Source: Streptomyces formicae
GTDB lineage: Bacteria > Actinomycetota > Actinomycetes > Streptomycetales > Streptomycetaceae
Length of the DNA stretch: 64,000 bases
Direction: 5' to 3'
Assembly (NCBI RefSeq): GCF_002556545.1
Contig: NZ_CP022685.1
Location: 7,480,001 to 7,544,000 of the forward strand
The translations under genes and the position numbers were made by a program. This document shows, piece by piece, positions 51,739 to 61,002 of the stretch. The notes below the pieces were generated by a model. It did not search any database and was not told where the DNA came from. It was given only the letters and a program-made list of their open reading frames with translations. The stretch's first letter is position 1; every line of letters begins with the position of its first letter.

Positions 51739-52659
51739 GGCGTGGCTCCTCGCTCTGTCTGGTGGCGAAGCGCGCGAGGGGGAGCCACGGGACAACGGCA
51801 TGACTCGCGCCGTTCGGGACCGGTGGGACGAGCCGGTGAAGCGGACCGCTCCCTGGATATCTGGATAGCAGCGCGGACACGCGTACGGCAATGGCTCCGG
51901 CCGAGCCCGGGTCAACCGCGACACACGAACACGACGCGCCATTCGGAACAGCTCGTCGCGGGGCGGTTTGGTCGTACAGATAGTGAGATACCGCGTTGGA
52001 CCGTAAAGTTCCGTGAGGCCCGGGATCCCCGCACTTCCGCTCGCGAAATCGCGTGATCACAGCCAGTGACCACCGCATCGAACTGGCCTAATGATCCTCT
52101 GGCTGGGCGACCGCCGCCCGGCCGCCCGGGCGCGCCCGCACGCGGTGACCCGCACGTCACTCGCGCACCATCAGCACACGTCAACTCGCCTATCCCGCAG
52201 GTGAATTGACCATTCCGCGAGCAACTCGCCTGCTGTGCAAGCGAGTTGATGGTCTCGTATTCAACTGTTCGCCCGTGTGCCGGAGTCACGCTCCCGCTCA
52301 GGGGCCGCACGGTCCGAGCGCTGCGGCGGGCCGGTCCGGTCACAGATGGCGACGCTCCTCCGCCGCATGGCCGAAACCTGAGGCCGAGCAACCTGGCAAT
52401 CCCGGGATTCTCTGGTCATGCGCCTCTCCAGGCACTTAAGTACCTGTCGGGCACTCGCTACCGGCCAAGAGCGAAAGTCGTCGGCCGGGTCATGCGCCAG
52501 CGGCCGTCCGCGTCTTGTTCGTCGGCCCACCGCTGTCCTGCGCACGACCGTGTTCACCGTCCCGACTGTCCCGAGGGTCCTTCCGCTTATGGCCGCCAGT
52601 GCACACCGCTCGGTGTCGTGCTCACACCACCCGGCAGCGCCGTCCGAGGAGGGGCGCTG
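51739..52659. other. Long gene-free region with phased operators
   Basis: About 920 bases between the divergent SDR and hypothetical genes. It contains two 40-base-spaced inverted repeats (52180-52248) and a 12-bp palindrome AATCCCGGGATT at 52398-52409. No frame has both a ribosome-binding site and credible protein composition before the start at 52660. No RNA gene is recognised. Confidence 0.5.
52180..52248. promoter_or_regulatory. Two operator-like dyads spaced exactly 40 bp
   Basis: GTCAACTCGCCT (52180-52191) with AGGTGAATTGAC (52199-52210), ten of twelve pairs, and CAACTCGC (52222-52229) with GCGAGTTG (52241-52248), perfect. The half-site CAACTCGCCT recurs at 52182 and 52222 and its inverse at 52199 and 52239, so the whole unit repeats with a 40-bp period, close to four helical turns. 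A dimeric regulator binding twice on one DNA face is the simple reading. Confidence 0.5.
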
Positions 52660-53676
52660 ATGGAGAGTGCGAACCCGGCCGGCCGGGACGCGGACCTCTA
52701 TGCGGCGGTGCACGACATCCAGGCGGGTTACTGGATGCAGATGCGGCAGGTCCTCGCCCGGACGGGCAACTGGCCCCAGTGGACGTCCCGTACGCAGGTC
52801 CTCGGCGTCGTCGCCGCCCAGGCCAACGTCGTGGAGCTGTGGCTGAAGGAGGAACCGGAGAGCCTCGCCGCCCGGGTGATGTACGCCAGGGTCGCCACCG
52901 AACGGGTGCTCCAGGCCCACCGCAGGGACTGGGCGCGCGACTACCGGCGGGCGGAGGACCTGGAGAGACTGGTGGCCCGCGCCCGGGAGGCGTGCCGCAA
53001 GGCGGGCGAGGGGAACCCCGACGACGCGGTGCCCTGGATCTGCCGCCTCGCCCTGGCCGAAGCGGACACGACCGGGCGCTACCCGGAGCACCACGTGGCT
53101 CCGCCGCCCCATGAGTACCTGCTGCCCGGTGGGCCGTGGGGCCTGCTGGGGGAGGCGCACCGACGCGATCCGTTCAACCGCGAGGCATGGCACCGCATGT
53201 CCCAGGCGCTCCAGGCCCGCCCAGGACCGGCGGGCCGCCAGGCGGTCGCGACGGACTTCGCCCGCTGGACGGTCTCCTTCGCGCCGCCCGACTCGCCCCT
53301 GCTCCTGCTGCCCCTCTACGCCCGCATGCAGGAGCACAGGGAGCGCAGGGACTCCGGCGCCGACCGCATGCTGAACCTGCTGTGGACCAGGGAGGACACC
53401 ACCCGGGCCGTCACGCAGGCGTTCGAGGGCTGGTTCCGTAAGTGCGATCCGGCCACCAGTTCCCAGCTGGACCTGAACTACCTCGCCTACGCGTCGGCGA
53501 GGGGCGGATTCGCCCAGTGGGCGACCGAAGTGTTCGACGCCATCGGTGACTTCGCCACGCCGGCCCCGTGGCAGTACGACGCCAGGCACCCCAAGGACCA
53601 GTGGCGGAAGGCGTTCGAGGAGGACCGCGACGCCTGCCTGAGATCCCATCCGCGGCATACGGGAGGACACGCATGA
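52660..53676 (+). CDS. Conserved hypothetical helical protein
   Basis: 338 residues from an ATG at 52660 with GAGGAGGGG upstream. All-helical, soluble, rich in Trp and Arg: VHDIQAGYWMQMRQVLARTGNW, RVLQAHRRDWARDYRRAEDLERLVARAREACRKAGEGNPDDAVPWICRLALAEAD, GEAHRRDPFNREAWHRMSQALQ. The spacing looks like TPR or similar repeats. No catalytic motif is recognised. It is 104 bases upstream of an amino acid permease gene in the same direction and may be in the same unit; the phased operators upstream would then control all three genes. Confidence 0.7.
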   Translation: MESANPAGRDADLYAAVHDIQAGYWMQMRQVLARTGNWPQWTSRTQVLGVVAAQANVVELWLKEEPESLAARVMYARVATERVLQAHRRDWARDYRRAEDLERLVARAREACRKAGEGNPDDAVPWICRLALAEADTTGRYPEHHVAPPPHEYLLPGGPWGLLGEAHRRDPFNREAWHRMSQALQARPGPAGRQAVATDFARWTVSFAPPDSPLLLLPLYARMQEHRERRDSGADRMLNLLWTREDTTRAVTQAFEGWFRKCDPATSSQLDLNYLAYASARGGFAQWATEVFDAIGDFATPAPWQYDARHPKDQWRKAFEEDRDACLRSHPRHTGGHA

Positions 53677-53779
53677 CCGCCGACCCGGGCCCCACCGGCG
53701 GACGCCGCCACGTCCCGCCCGCGGCCCGGCGGCCACCCCGCCTGCACGCCCCATTCCAGCTTTCCTGTGCGGAGAACCC

Positions 53780-55306
53780 ATGACTTCGGTACGAACATCG
53801 CGCCAGCAGCCGAGCCCGGTCGACGACGACGGGGAGGACGCGCGCATCCTCCAGTCGCTGGGCTACACCCAGCAACTGCACCGCCGGATGGGGGCTTTCG
53901 GCAACTTCTCGGCCTCCCTGTCGGTCATCTCGATCATGTCGGGGACGCTGCTCCTGTTCGGCTACGGCCTGAACTCGGGCGGCCCCGCGGTGATCACGTG
54001 GGGTTGGCTCGCCGTCGGGCCGCTGGTGCTGTGCCTGGCCGCGGCCCTGGCGGAGATCACCTCGCGCTACCCGACCAGCGGCGGCCTGTACTACATGGCC
54101 CGCCAGCTCGGCGGCGAGCGCTGGAGCTGGTACACGGGCTGGCTCAACCTCCTGGGCCTGCTCGGCGGCATCGCCGCCCAGGACTTCGGCATCGCGACGT
54201 TCACCGCCGCGTGGCTGAACCTGCAGTTCGACTACACGGCGAGCTCGGGCTCCCTGCTGGCCATCTACGCGGTCGTCCTCGCGCTGCACGCGGTCCTGAA
54301 CCTCTTCGGCACCCGGCTGATGAACATCCTCACGTCCCTCAGCGCGTGGTGGCACCTGGCGGGGGCCGTGGTCATCATCGGCTCCCTGGCGCTCGTGCCC
54401 TCCCACCACCAGTCGGCCGGGTTCGTGTTCTCCGAGTTCACCAACAACACCGGCTGGGGCGCCCCGGTGTACGTGATCCTGCTCGGCATGCTGCTGCCGG
54501 TCTTCGCCCTGGCCGGTTACGACACGTCGGCCCACCTGAGCGAGGAGACCAACCACGCCTCCGTCGCCGCGGCCCGCGGGGTCTTCCGCTCGGTGGCGGT
54601 GTCCTGGATCGCCGGTGGCATCCTGCTGACCACGCTGCTCTTCGCCATCCAGGACTACGCCACGACGCTGTCAGGACCGACCGGCGTACCCGTGGCGCAG
54701 ATCATGCTCGACGCGCTCGGCATGGCGGCGGCCAAGGCGCTGCTCCTGGTGATCATCGTGGCCCAGTTCCTGTGCGGCTACACCGTGACCGCCAGCGCCA
54801 GCCGGATGATCTACGCCTTCGCCAGGGACGGCGCCCTGCCGGGATCCGGCCTCTGGAAGAAGGTCAGCCGCCGCACCGCCATCCCCGCCAACGCGGTCTG
54901 GCTCGCGGTCGCCGTGGCCTTCGTGCTCGCGCTGCCTTCCTTGTACTCCTCCACGGCGTTCGCGGCGGTGACCGCGATCTCGGTCGTGGGATTCACCTCG
55001 GCGTACGCCATCCCGGTGCTGCTGCGACTGATCCACAGCGACCGATTCAGCCCGGGGCCCTGGCACTTGGGCCGCTGGAGCAAGCCGATCGGCTGGGTGG
55101 CGGTGGTGTGGGCGGCCGCGGTCACGGTCCTGTTCCTGCTGCCGCAGAGCAGCCCGGTCACCGCCACGACCTTCAACTACACCCCCGTCGCCGTAGTGGT
55201 GGCCTTCCTCATCGCCGCCCTGTGGCGGCGCTTCGGACGCGATTCCTACCACGTGCCCCGCTCCGGTTCCGCCACCGAGGACAAGCAGTTCGAAGGCATC
55301 ATCTGA
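53780..55306 (+). CDS. APC-superfamily amino acid/amine permease
   Basis: 508 residues with about twelve membrane helices and a helix-rich core (GNFSASLSVISIMSGTLLLFGYGLNSGG, CLAAALAEITSRYPTSGGLYYMARQLGG, VTASASRMIYAFARDGALPG, AFAAVTAISVVGFTSAYAIPVLLRL). ITSRYPTSGGLYY is the classic first intracellular motif of GABA/amino-acid permeases. Substrate likely an amino acid or polyamine. Its last base overlaps the ATG of the acetyltransferase (TGATG), which suggests the imported compound is acetylated. Confidence 0.85.
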   Translation: MTSVRTSRQQPSPVDDDGEDARILQSLGYTQQLHRRMGAFGNFSASLSVISIMSGTLLLFGYGLNSGGPAVITWGWLAVGPLVLCLAAALAEITSRYPTSGGLYYMARQLGGERWSWYTGWLNLLGLLGGIAAQDFGIATFTAAWLNLQFDYTASSGSLLAIYAVVLALHAVLNLFGTRLMNILTSLSAWWHLAGAVVIIGSLALVPSHHQSAGFVFSEFTNNTGWGAPVYVILLGMLLPVFALAGYDTSAHLSEETNHASVAAARGVFRSVAVSWIAGGILLTTLLFAIQDYATTLSGPTGVPVAQIMLDALGMAAAKALLLVIIVAQFLCGYTVTASASRMIYAFARDGALPGSGLWKKVSRRTAIPANAVWLAVAVAFVLALPSLYSSTAFAAVTAISVVGFTSAYAIPVLLRLIHSDRFSPGPWHLGRWSKPIGWVAVVWAAAVTVLFLLPQSSPVTATTFNYTPVAVVVAFLIAALWRRFGRDSYHVPRSGSATEDKQFEGII

Positions 55307-56145
55307 TGACGACCCCAACGACCCCAACGACCCACGGGAGTACGGTGACCGGCCTCACGGAGTCCGTCGAATCTGTCCAGCAGCTCACGGTGGCCTGGCG
55401 CGCCCTGGTGCTCGACCGCGAGGCGGACGCGGACGTGCGCGACCTGCCCGGCATCTCCGTCCGCTGGGCGGACTGTCGATTCTCGTTCTTCAACTGCCTC
55501 ACTCTGACCGAACCGGAAGCAGGAGCCGATCTCCTCGCGCGACGCCTGAGCCAGGCGGCGGACATCATGCGCGCGAAGAAGCACCCGGGCTACCTGTGGC
55601 TCTTCGAGGGCCTCCTCGACGACGAGGCCCGCACCACGCTGGCCGCGGCGGCCGAGCAGGCGGGCCTGGAGCACGCCTTCCCCGGCACGGGCATGGCCGG
55701 AGACCTGCTGCCCGTCCCCGATCCGGTCCACCCCGACCTCACGTTCGTACGCGTGCGCACCGACGAGCACCTGCGGGCCTACGCGGACCTCCAATCACGT
55801 GCCTACGGCTTCCCCTTGGAGGAGGGCCGCGACGGCCTGGTCGGATCCGCGCACTGGAAGAGCGGGATGTACGCCTACCTGGCGATGCGCGGCGACGTCC
55901 CGGTGGCGTGCGCCGCGACGGTGGAAGCGGACGGCCGCCTCTTCGTCGCCTTCGTCGCCACCGACCCGGAGTGGCAGCGCAGGGGCTACGGCGAGGCGGT
56001 CACGCGCAAGGCCCTGCACGAGGGCGCCCGAGCCACCGGCCTGACCCGCGCCACCCTGCACGCGACGGTCGCCGGTGCGCCCGTGTACCCGCGCATCGGC
56101 TTCGTGCCGAACTCGCCCATCCACTTCTACCAGTTGAAGGAGTGA
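55306..56145 (+). CDS. GNAT-family N-acetyltransferase
   Basis: 279 residues; ATG overlaps the permease stop. The C-terminal half has SGMYAYLAMRGDVPVACAATVEADGRLFVAFVATDPEWQRRGYGEAVTRKALHEG, where RRGYGEA is the acetyl-CoA loop, and YPRIGFVPNSPIHFYQL. The N-terminal domain (LVLDREADADVRDLPGISVRWADCRFSFFNCLTLTEP) resembles the first half of two-domain acetyltransferases. Coupling to the permease suggests it modifies the transported amine. Confidence 0.8.
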   Translation: MTTPTTPTTHGSTVTGLTESVESVQQLTVAWRALVLDREADADVRDLPGISVRWADCRFSFFNCLTLTEPEAGADLLARRLSQAADIMRAKKHPGYLWLFEGLLDDEARTTLAAAAEQAGLEHAFPGTGMAGDLLPVPDPVHPDLTFVRVRTDEHLRAYADLQSRAYGFPLEEGRDGLVGSAHWKSGMYAYLAMRGDVPVACAATVEADGRLFVAFVATDPEWQRRGYGEAVTRKALHEGARATGLTRATLHATVAGAPVYPRIGFVPNSPIHFYQLKE

Positions 56146-56167
56146 GCGGACGGGCCGTCGGCCACGG

Positions 56168-56521
56168 TCAACCAGTGAGGCGATCTGGTCGGGGCAGTTC
56201 CGAAGCCTGAGTGATGCGCCGCACCCGGTAGTAGTCGGCGATGCAGGAGGCCGGCCACTGCGCGCGCCCGCCGTGGCGGAACGGCTCGGTCATCCTGCTG
56301 AGCGGCAACCGTTCGTACGGCAGGACCTGGCTCCCGCCCGCGGCCTGACTCCGCATCCAGCGATTTTGCAGGTCCCAGCCGTGGGCGCGGGTGACCATGC
56401 CGGATTCGAGGGCCCCGAGCGACACGGCGAGGGCGACGCAGACGGCGGCGCACACCGCCGAACCGGCGGCCAGGACAGGACCGGTGTGTTGGACCCGGCC
56501 CCGCAGGGCGCGAAAGGCCCG
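56168..56521 (-). pseudogene. 3' remnant of a membrane-protein gene
   Basis: An open frame ends at 56168 and is blocked by a TAG at 56524-56522. It encodes RAFRALRGRVQHTGPVL-AAG-SAVCAAVCVALAVSLGALESGMVTRAHGWDLQNRWM then ITQASELPRPDRLTG, i.e. one membrane helix and a soluble end like the tail of large multi-helix proteins (DUF6056-like, recalled). The rest of the gene is missing. It may retain a start at 56455 (ATG), but it looks truncated. Confidence 0.5.
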
Positions 56522-57137
56522 CTACATCGCGGCGTACGGGGGCGACCCGGGGTGGGAGTGCCACGACGACGCGGGCTGCGGCGACTACAGCCAAGGCGGC
56601 ACCCACGCCCTCACCAGCCGCAAGGGCTGGGCACGCAGCACCCATCCGCGCTACCCGGGACCGCTGCCCGCGTCGGCCACCGACCGCACGGGCCGGATCG
56701 TCGCCTACGGAGTGCTCGGCACCCGGGCCGTCCGCTGGCAGGAGAGCGCACGCGGCAGCGGGCACTTCGGGGCCCCGCGGAACCTCGGGGGCGGACCGCT
56801 GGCACCGGCCCTGTCCGCGGTGGTCGACGCGCCCTCGGCCGCCACGGCCGGTACCCCGCTGCCGCACTTCACCGGCTACGCGCCGGTCACCGCGCGGCTG
56901 GCCGCGGAACCGGGCGGCAGGCCCGTGCCGGTCCTGCTCGGCATGGACGACAACGGCCGGGCACAGGTCCAGTTCGGCCCGACCCTGGACGCGCGCCCCC
57001 TGCCCGCCCCGAACCGCCCGGCCACCGTGGGCACACCCTCGCTCCTGACCCCGCACGGACGCCCTCTGGCGGTGGTGGGAATGTCGCCCGACGCCACGCC
57101 GTGGATCTGGCGACCGCAGACGGCTCCGCGGGCGTGA
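56511..57137 (+). pseudogene. 5'-truncated remnant of a secreted repeat protein
   Basis: A frame ending at 57137 reads RKARYIAAYGGDPGWECHDD with AGCGDYSQGGTHALT then blocks such as TGRIVAYGVLGTRAVRWQESA, RPVPVLLGMDDNGRAQVQFGP and RPLAVVGMSPDATPWIW, beta-rich and propeller-like. No proper start exists near the fragment; upstream it meets the opposite-strand membrane-gene remnant at about 56520. The two appear joined by an old recombination or deletion. A real gene starting at the GTG 56391 is possible but unlikely. Confidence 0.4.
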
Positions 57138-57193
57138 GACCGGCGCGCGTCGGGTCCGCGGGCCATCGGGGAGGAAGCCGAGGACGCAGCCGG

Positions 57194-57430
57194 TCAGCGG
57201 CTCCGGGCGCTGCGCTGGTCGGCCTCAGGGGCGCGCTGCCCGAACCGCCACAGCACCTCGACCGTCCGGGCGACGAACGCCGCGGCCGCCGCGACTCCCG
57301 CCGCAGTGATGCATCCGCTCTTCGCCGAGCCGGACACCCATCCGTACAGCACCGGCAGCACGAACAGGAGGAACGCGGCCGCGGCGTACAGCGCCGCGGA
57401 GCACAGCGCGAAGACGGTCTCGGTGGTCAT
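57194..57430 (-). CDS. Small two-helix membrane protein
   Basis: 78 residues from an ATG at 57430 with GGGA upstream. Two hydrophobic helices (VFALCSAALYAAAAFLLFVLPVLYGWVSG and CITAAGVAAAAAFVARTVEVLWRFG). No family recognised. Starts 44 bases after the lipoprotein stop, probably the same transcript. Confidence 0.6.
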   Translation of the reverse strand: MTTETVFALCSAALYAAAAFLLFVLPVLYGWVSGSAKSGCITAAGVAAAAAFVARTVEVLWRFGQRAPEADQRSARSR

Positions 57431-57474
57431 CGCGTCCCGTTCGGCCTGGGTACGACGCGTGCGTCGGCCGCCCG

Positions 57475-58044
57475 TCACGGGTGGTAGATCTCGGCGACCT
57501 TCACGGCGATGCCGTCCGAGTCCTTGAGGACCTTCACCTTGACGGTGCCCGCCCTGGCGGCCTTCACCAGGTCGTCGTAGGTGCACTTGACGGTGCCCGC
57601 GCCGGTGCCGTCGGCGGAGACGCTGCCGTCCGGGGACCCGCAGATCGCCGCCGCGCCGAGGATGGCAGTGCTGTTCTCGACGAGGAACGCCTGGTCGCCG
57701 ACCATCATCTTGTGGTCGGCGAGGTAGGTGAGCGTGCCGGTGTACGTGCCCTCGCCGCCTCCGGTGTTGACGCCCTCGCCGTCGGCGCCGGTGCTGGTGC
57801 CGTCCTGCTGGGAGGCGCCGCCGGAGTCGGCGGAGCCGGTGTCGTTCTTGTCGTCGTCGGCCGCGGGCCTGCCGCTCGGCTCCGCCGAGTCGCCCGGCGC
57901 CTTCGAGGAGGTGGCCGGGTTGGTGGAGTCGGCGGCGCCGCTGTCCTGCGTGCCGTCGCCGTCGTTGCAGGCGGTCAGCGAGAGGGCGAGAGCCGCGAAG
58001 GCGGCGACGGCGAGTGTGGACTTCTTGCGCAGGGCGGTACGCAT
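57475..58044 (-). CDS. Secreted lipoprotein, unknown function
   Basis: 189 residues. A lipobox LSLTAC near residues 21-26 predicts a diacylglyceryl cysteine anchor. A disordered, Ser/Asp/Gly-rich linker (about 27-95) precedes a small soluble domain (TYTGTLTYLADHKMMVGDQAFLVENSTAILGAAAICGS then KCTYDDLVKAARAGTVKVKVLKDSDG). No enzyme motif. It is the first gene of a probable pair with the two-helix membrane protein. Confidence 0.8.
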   Translation of the reverse strand: MRTALRKKSTLAVAAFAALALSLTACNDGDGTQDSGAADSTNPATSSKAPGDSAEPSGRPAADDDKNDTGSADSGGASQQDGTSTGADGEGVNTGGGEGTYTGTLTYLADHKMMVGDQAFLVENSTAILGAAAICGSPDGSVSADGTGAGTVKCTYDDLVKAARAGTVKVKVLKDSDGIAVKVAEIYHP

Positions 58045-58145
58045 GGTGGTGTTCCCCCGATGGTGGTGGCCGTGGTGTACGTCCTCAGCCTGCCGCGTCG
58101 CGCTGCCGTTCCGCTAACACCTGACTAACGCGATGTCGTCGCAGG

Positions 58146-60890
58146 TCAAAGGGGTTGCGCGAGGGTCTTCTCGACCTGTTCCGCTTTGGCCAGGTACGCG
58201 GCTTCCGAGTGCGGCTCGTCGAGCACGGCGGCGACCTCCCCGAGCCGGGTCAGGGCCCGTACCGTGCGCGCGGGGAGGTCCTCCTCCTCGTTGGCGGCGA
58301 CAGCGGCGAGCAACGCCTCGCGGGCCTCCTGGTGCAGTCCGCTGTCGTGCAGCGCGATGCCGTACGACTCCCAGATGAGCGGGCGCCAGCCGACGATCTC
58401 GTTCTCGGGGACGGCGTCGACGCAACGGGCCGTCTGCTCGGCCGCCGCCGCGAAGTCTCCCTGGGCCAGGGCGACATGGGCGGCGTGGTAGTGCTCCAGG
58501 GTGACGGCGATCGGATGGTCGGCCGTCCGGGCGTCGCGCGCGGCGTCGGCCAGTGCGTCGAGCACGCCGACCGGGTCGCCGTGCCGGTGGCGGGCGATGG
58601 CGAGCAGGACGAGGACCTGGCAGGAGACCTCGGGGGCGAAGCTGCGCAGCGGAGCCACCGCACCGGCCAGCAGGGTCTCGGCGCGCGCGAACTGCCCGGT
58701 CTCCACGAACAGCATGCCGGTGACGGCCCGCAGCCAGCCGATGCCCTCGGTGCTGTCGATCCGCTCGGCGGCGGCGAGGGCCGTGTGCAGCGGCTGCTGC
58801 CAGCCGGGGTGCGGCCGCCCGTGGACGAGCGGCCACAGCAGGGCGGCGAGCCGCCAGGTGCGGTCCTCGTCGCCGAGCCGGGCGGCCGCCGAGACGGCGG
58901 CCATCAGTGACTCCTGCTCCTTGAGGAACCAGCCGAACACGGCGTCGCCGTCGGCGAACCGCGGCACGGGAGGCCCCGGTGCGAGTCCTTCGGGCAGGGG
59001 CACGGTCCGCGAACCTGTGGGGTCGAACACGTCCACGGCGGCGTGCTGGGCGCGCAGCCAGTGGTCGACCACGCGCCGGGTGACCGCGTCGGCCGCTTCC
59101 GCGCGGGGCAGTCCGCGCGCGTAGAGCCGTACGAGGTCGTGCAGGCTGTAGCGGTCCGGTCCCGCCTCCTGGACCAGGTGCGCCGAGGCGAGCCGGTCGA
59201 GCCCCGCGCGGGCCTCGGCGAGCCCGATCCCCGCGGCGGCCGCGGCGGCGTAGGCGTCGCTCTGCCGGGTGAAGGAGTGCCCGAGGGCGCCGAGCAGCGC
59301 GGCGTCGGCGGCGTCGAGGCAGGCGACGGAGGCGCGCAGGGCGGTCTCCACCCCGGTGTCCTCCGCGGAAAGGAGCGCCAACCTGCTGCGCTCGTCGGCG
59401 AGTTCGACGGCCAGGTCGCCGACCGTCCAGTGCCGACGGCCCTTGAGCCGGGCGGCGGCGATGCGCAGGGCGAGCGGCAGGCCGTCGCACAGCCGGGCCA
59501 CCTCGCGAACGGCCCGCTCGTCGGAGGCGTCGGGGCCGAGGGCCTCCGCGAGCAGCAGGGACGCGTCGTCCTCGCCGAGCACCTCGATGGGGACCGGCGT
59601 CGCGCAGTCCGAGGCGATGACGGCGTCGAGCCGGGTCCGGCTGGTGACGACAGTGGCGCAGTCCGGGCCGCCGGGCAGGAGAGGACGGACCTGGGCGGAG
59701 TCCTTGGCGTTGTCGAGGACGACGAGCAGCCGCCGCTCCTTGACCAGGGACCGGAACAGTGCCGCCGCGGCGTCGGGCGAGTCGGGCACGGCCTGGGCCC
59801 GCACGCCGAGGGCGAGCAGGAAATCCCCGAGGACATCGGCCGGTCGGGCGGGATCGGTGCCGCTGTGTCCGCGCAGATCGGCGAAGAGCCGGCCGTCGGG
59901 GTAGGCGTCGGCGTGCGCGTGCGCCCACTGCACGGCCAGCGAGGTCTTGCCGACCCCGGCGGGTCCTGCGACCAGGGCGATGGGGGCCTCGGCGCCGGTG
60001 GCGGTGGTCAGCGCGGCGAGTTCGGCGGCGCGGCCGTGGAATCCGCGGGGCGGGCGCGGCAACAGGTCGGGAGCGGCCTCGGCGGCCCGCACGGGCGTCC
60101 GCCCGGGTGCCGGATGATGCGCCGCGAGCCCCTCTTCCCGCCCTGCCCCGGCCGTCCCCTCGAGGACCTCCTCGTACGCCTCCCGCAGCACGGGCCCCGG
60201 GTCGACGCCCATCGCGTCGGCGAGCTCTTCGCGGGTGCGGTGGTACTGCTCCAGGGCGTCGGACTGACGGCCCGTGCGGTTCAGCGCCCGGATCAGCGCG
60301 GCGATCAGCGGCTCGCGCAGCGGGTGCGCCGCGGCCTCCTGGCCGAGCAGCGCCACCGCCCGGTGGTGCTCGCCGAGTACGGCGTAGGTGGCCGCCAGTT
60401 GTTCGACCGTGGCGAGTCGGCCCTCCTCCAGCGCGTTCGCGGCGGCGAGCAGCGGGGCCGTGCCGTTGATCCCGCCGAGCGCGGGGCCCTGCCACAGGGC
60501 CAGCGCCTCGCGCAGCATCAGCGCCGCGTCGGCCGGCTCGTGCTGCCGCCGGGCCAGTGCGACCAGGTCCTCGAAACGTCGCGCGTCGAGGAGCGTCTCG
60601 GGCAGTCGCAGCGCGTACGCCCGCCCGTGCGTGGTCAGTTCGACCCCGTACGCGTCCAGACCCGCCTCGGAGATCAGTGCGCGCAGCCGTGAGACGTGCC
60701 CCTGGATGACGGTGCGCGCGTGCCGCGGCGGCTCGTCCTCCCACAGTGCCTCGGCGAGCGTGTCGACGGAGACGGCGGCCGGGGCCCGCAGCAACAGCAT
60801 GGCCAGCAGACTCCGCCGCTTGGCGGGCCCGAGCGGCACGGGCCCCGCCCCGCCGTTGATCGCCACGGCTCCGAGGAGCTGGAACTCCAT
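58146..60890 (-). CDS. SARP/AfsR-type regulator: BTAD, NB-ARC and TPR
   Basis: 914 residues. N-terminal winged helix (about 1-100: LLGAVAINGGAGPVPLGPAKRRSLLAMLLL, RTVIQGHVSRLRALI), bacterial transcriptional activation domain (about 105-250), NB-ARC ATPase with Walker A GPAGVGKT at 309-316 and LLVVLDNAKDS later, then helical repeats to the end. Homologues of AfsR activate antibiotic or morphogenesis genes in Streptomyces; phosphorylation by Ser/Thr kinases is known for AfsR. It lies 112 bases downstream of two acyl-CoA dehydrogenase genes in the same direction and could regulate that pathway, but pathway-specific SARPs are usually shorter. Confidence 0.9.
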   Translation of the reverse strand: MEFQLLGAVAINGGAGPVPLGPAKRRSLLAMLLLRAPAAVSVDTLAEALWEDEPPRHARTVIQGHVSRLRALISEAGLDAYGVELTTHGRAYALRLPETLLDARRFEDLVALARRQHEPADAALMLREALALWQGPALGGINGTAPLLAAANALEEGRLATVEQLAATYAVLGEHHRAVALLGQEAAAHPLREPLIAALIRALNRTGRQSDALEQYHRTREELADAMGVDPGPVLREAYEEVLEGTAGAGREEGLAAHHPAPGRTPVRAAEAAPDLLPRPPRGFHGRAAELAALTTATGAEAPIALVAGPAGVGKTSLAVQWAHAHADAYPDGRLFADLRGHSGTDPARPADVLGDFLLALGVRAQAVPDSPDAAAALFRSLVKERRLLVVLDNAKDSAQVRPLLPGGPDCATVVTSRTRLDAVIASDCATPVPIEVLGEDDASLLLAEALGPDASDERAVREVARLCDGLPLALRIAAARLKGRRHWTVGDLAVELADERSRLALLSAEDTGVETALRASVACLDAADAALLGALGHSFTRQSDAYAAAAAAGIGLAEARAGLDRLASAHLVQEAGPDRYSLHDLVRLYARGLPRAEAADAVTRRVVDHWLRAQHAAVDVFDPTGSRTVPLPEGLAPGPPVPRFADGDAVFGWFLKEQESLMAAVSAAARLGDEDRTWRLAALLWPLVHGRPHPGWQQPLHTALAAAERIDSTEGIGWLRAVTGMLFVETGQFARAETLLAGAVAPLRSFAPEVSCQVLVLLAIARHRHGDPVGVLDALADAARDARTADHPIAVTLEHYHAAHVALAQGDFAAAAEQTARCVDAVPENEIVGWRPLIWESYGIALHDSGLHQEAREALLAAVAANEEEDLPARTVRALTRLGEVAAVLDEPHSEAAYLAKAEQVEKTLAQPL

Positions 60891-61002
60891 GTACGTGCAC
60901 TCTCCTGGCGGGCCGACGGGACGGGAAGGACGGGGCTAGCGAGGATATCGCCAGGTGGCACCGGCGAGTCGGGGCCCGGTGCGGCGGTCGGCGAGCCTGC
61001 GG

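Noticed and set aside
53673..53783. 36-codon frame between hypothetical gene and permease gene
   Set aside because: ATGA overlap is suggestive but composition (Pro/Arg-rich) and lack of conservation evidence make it a doubtful leader.
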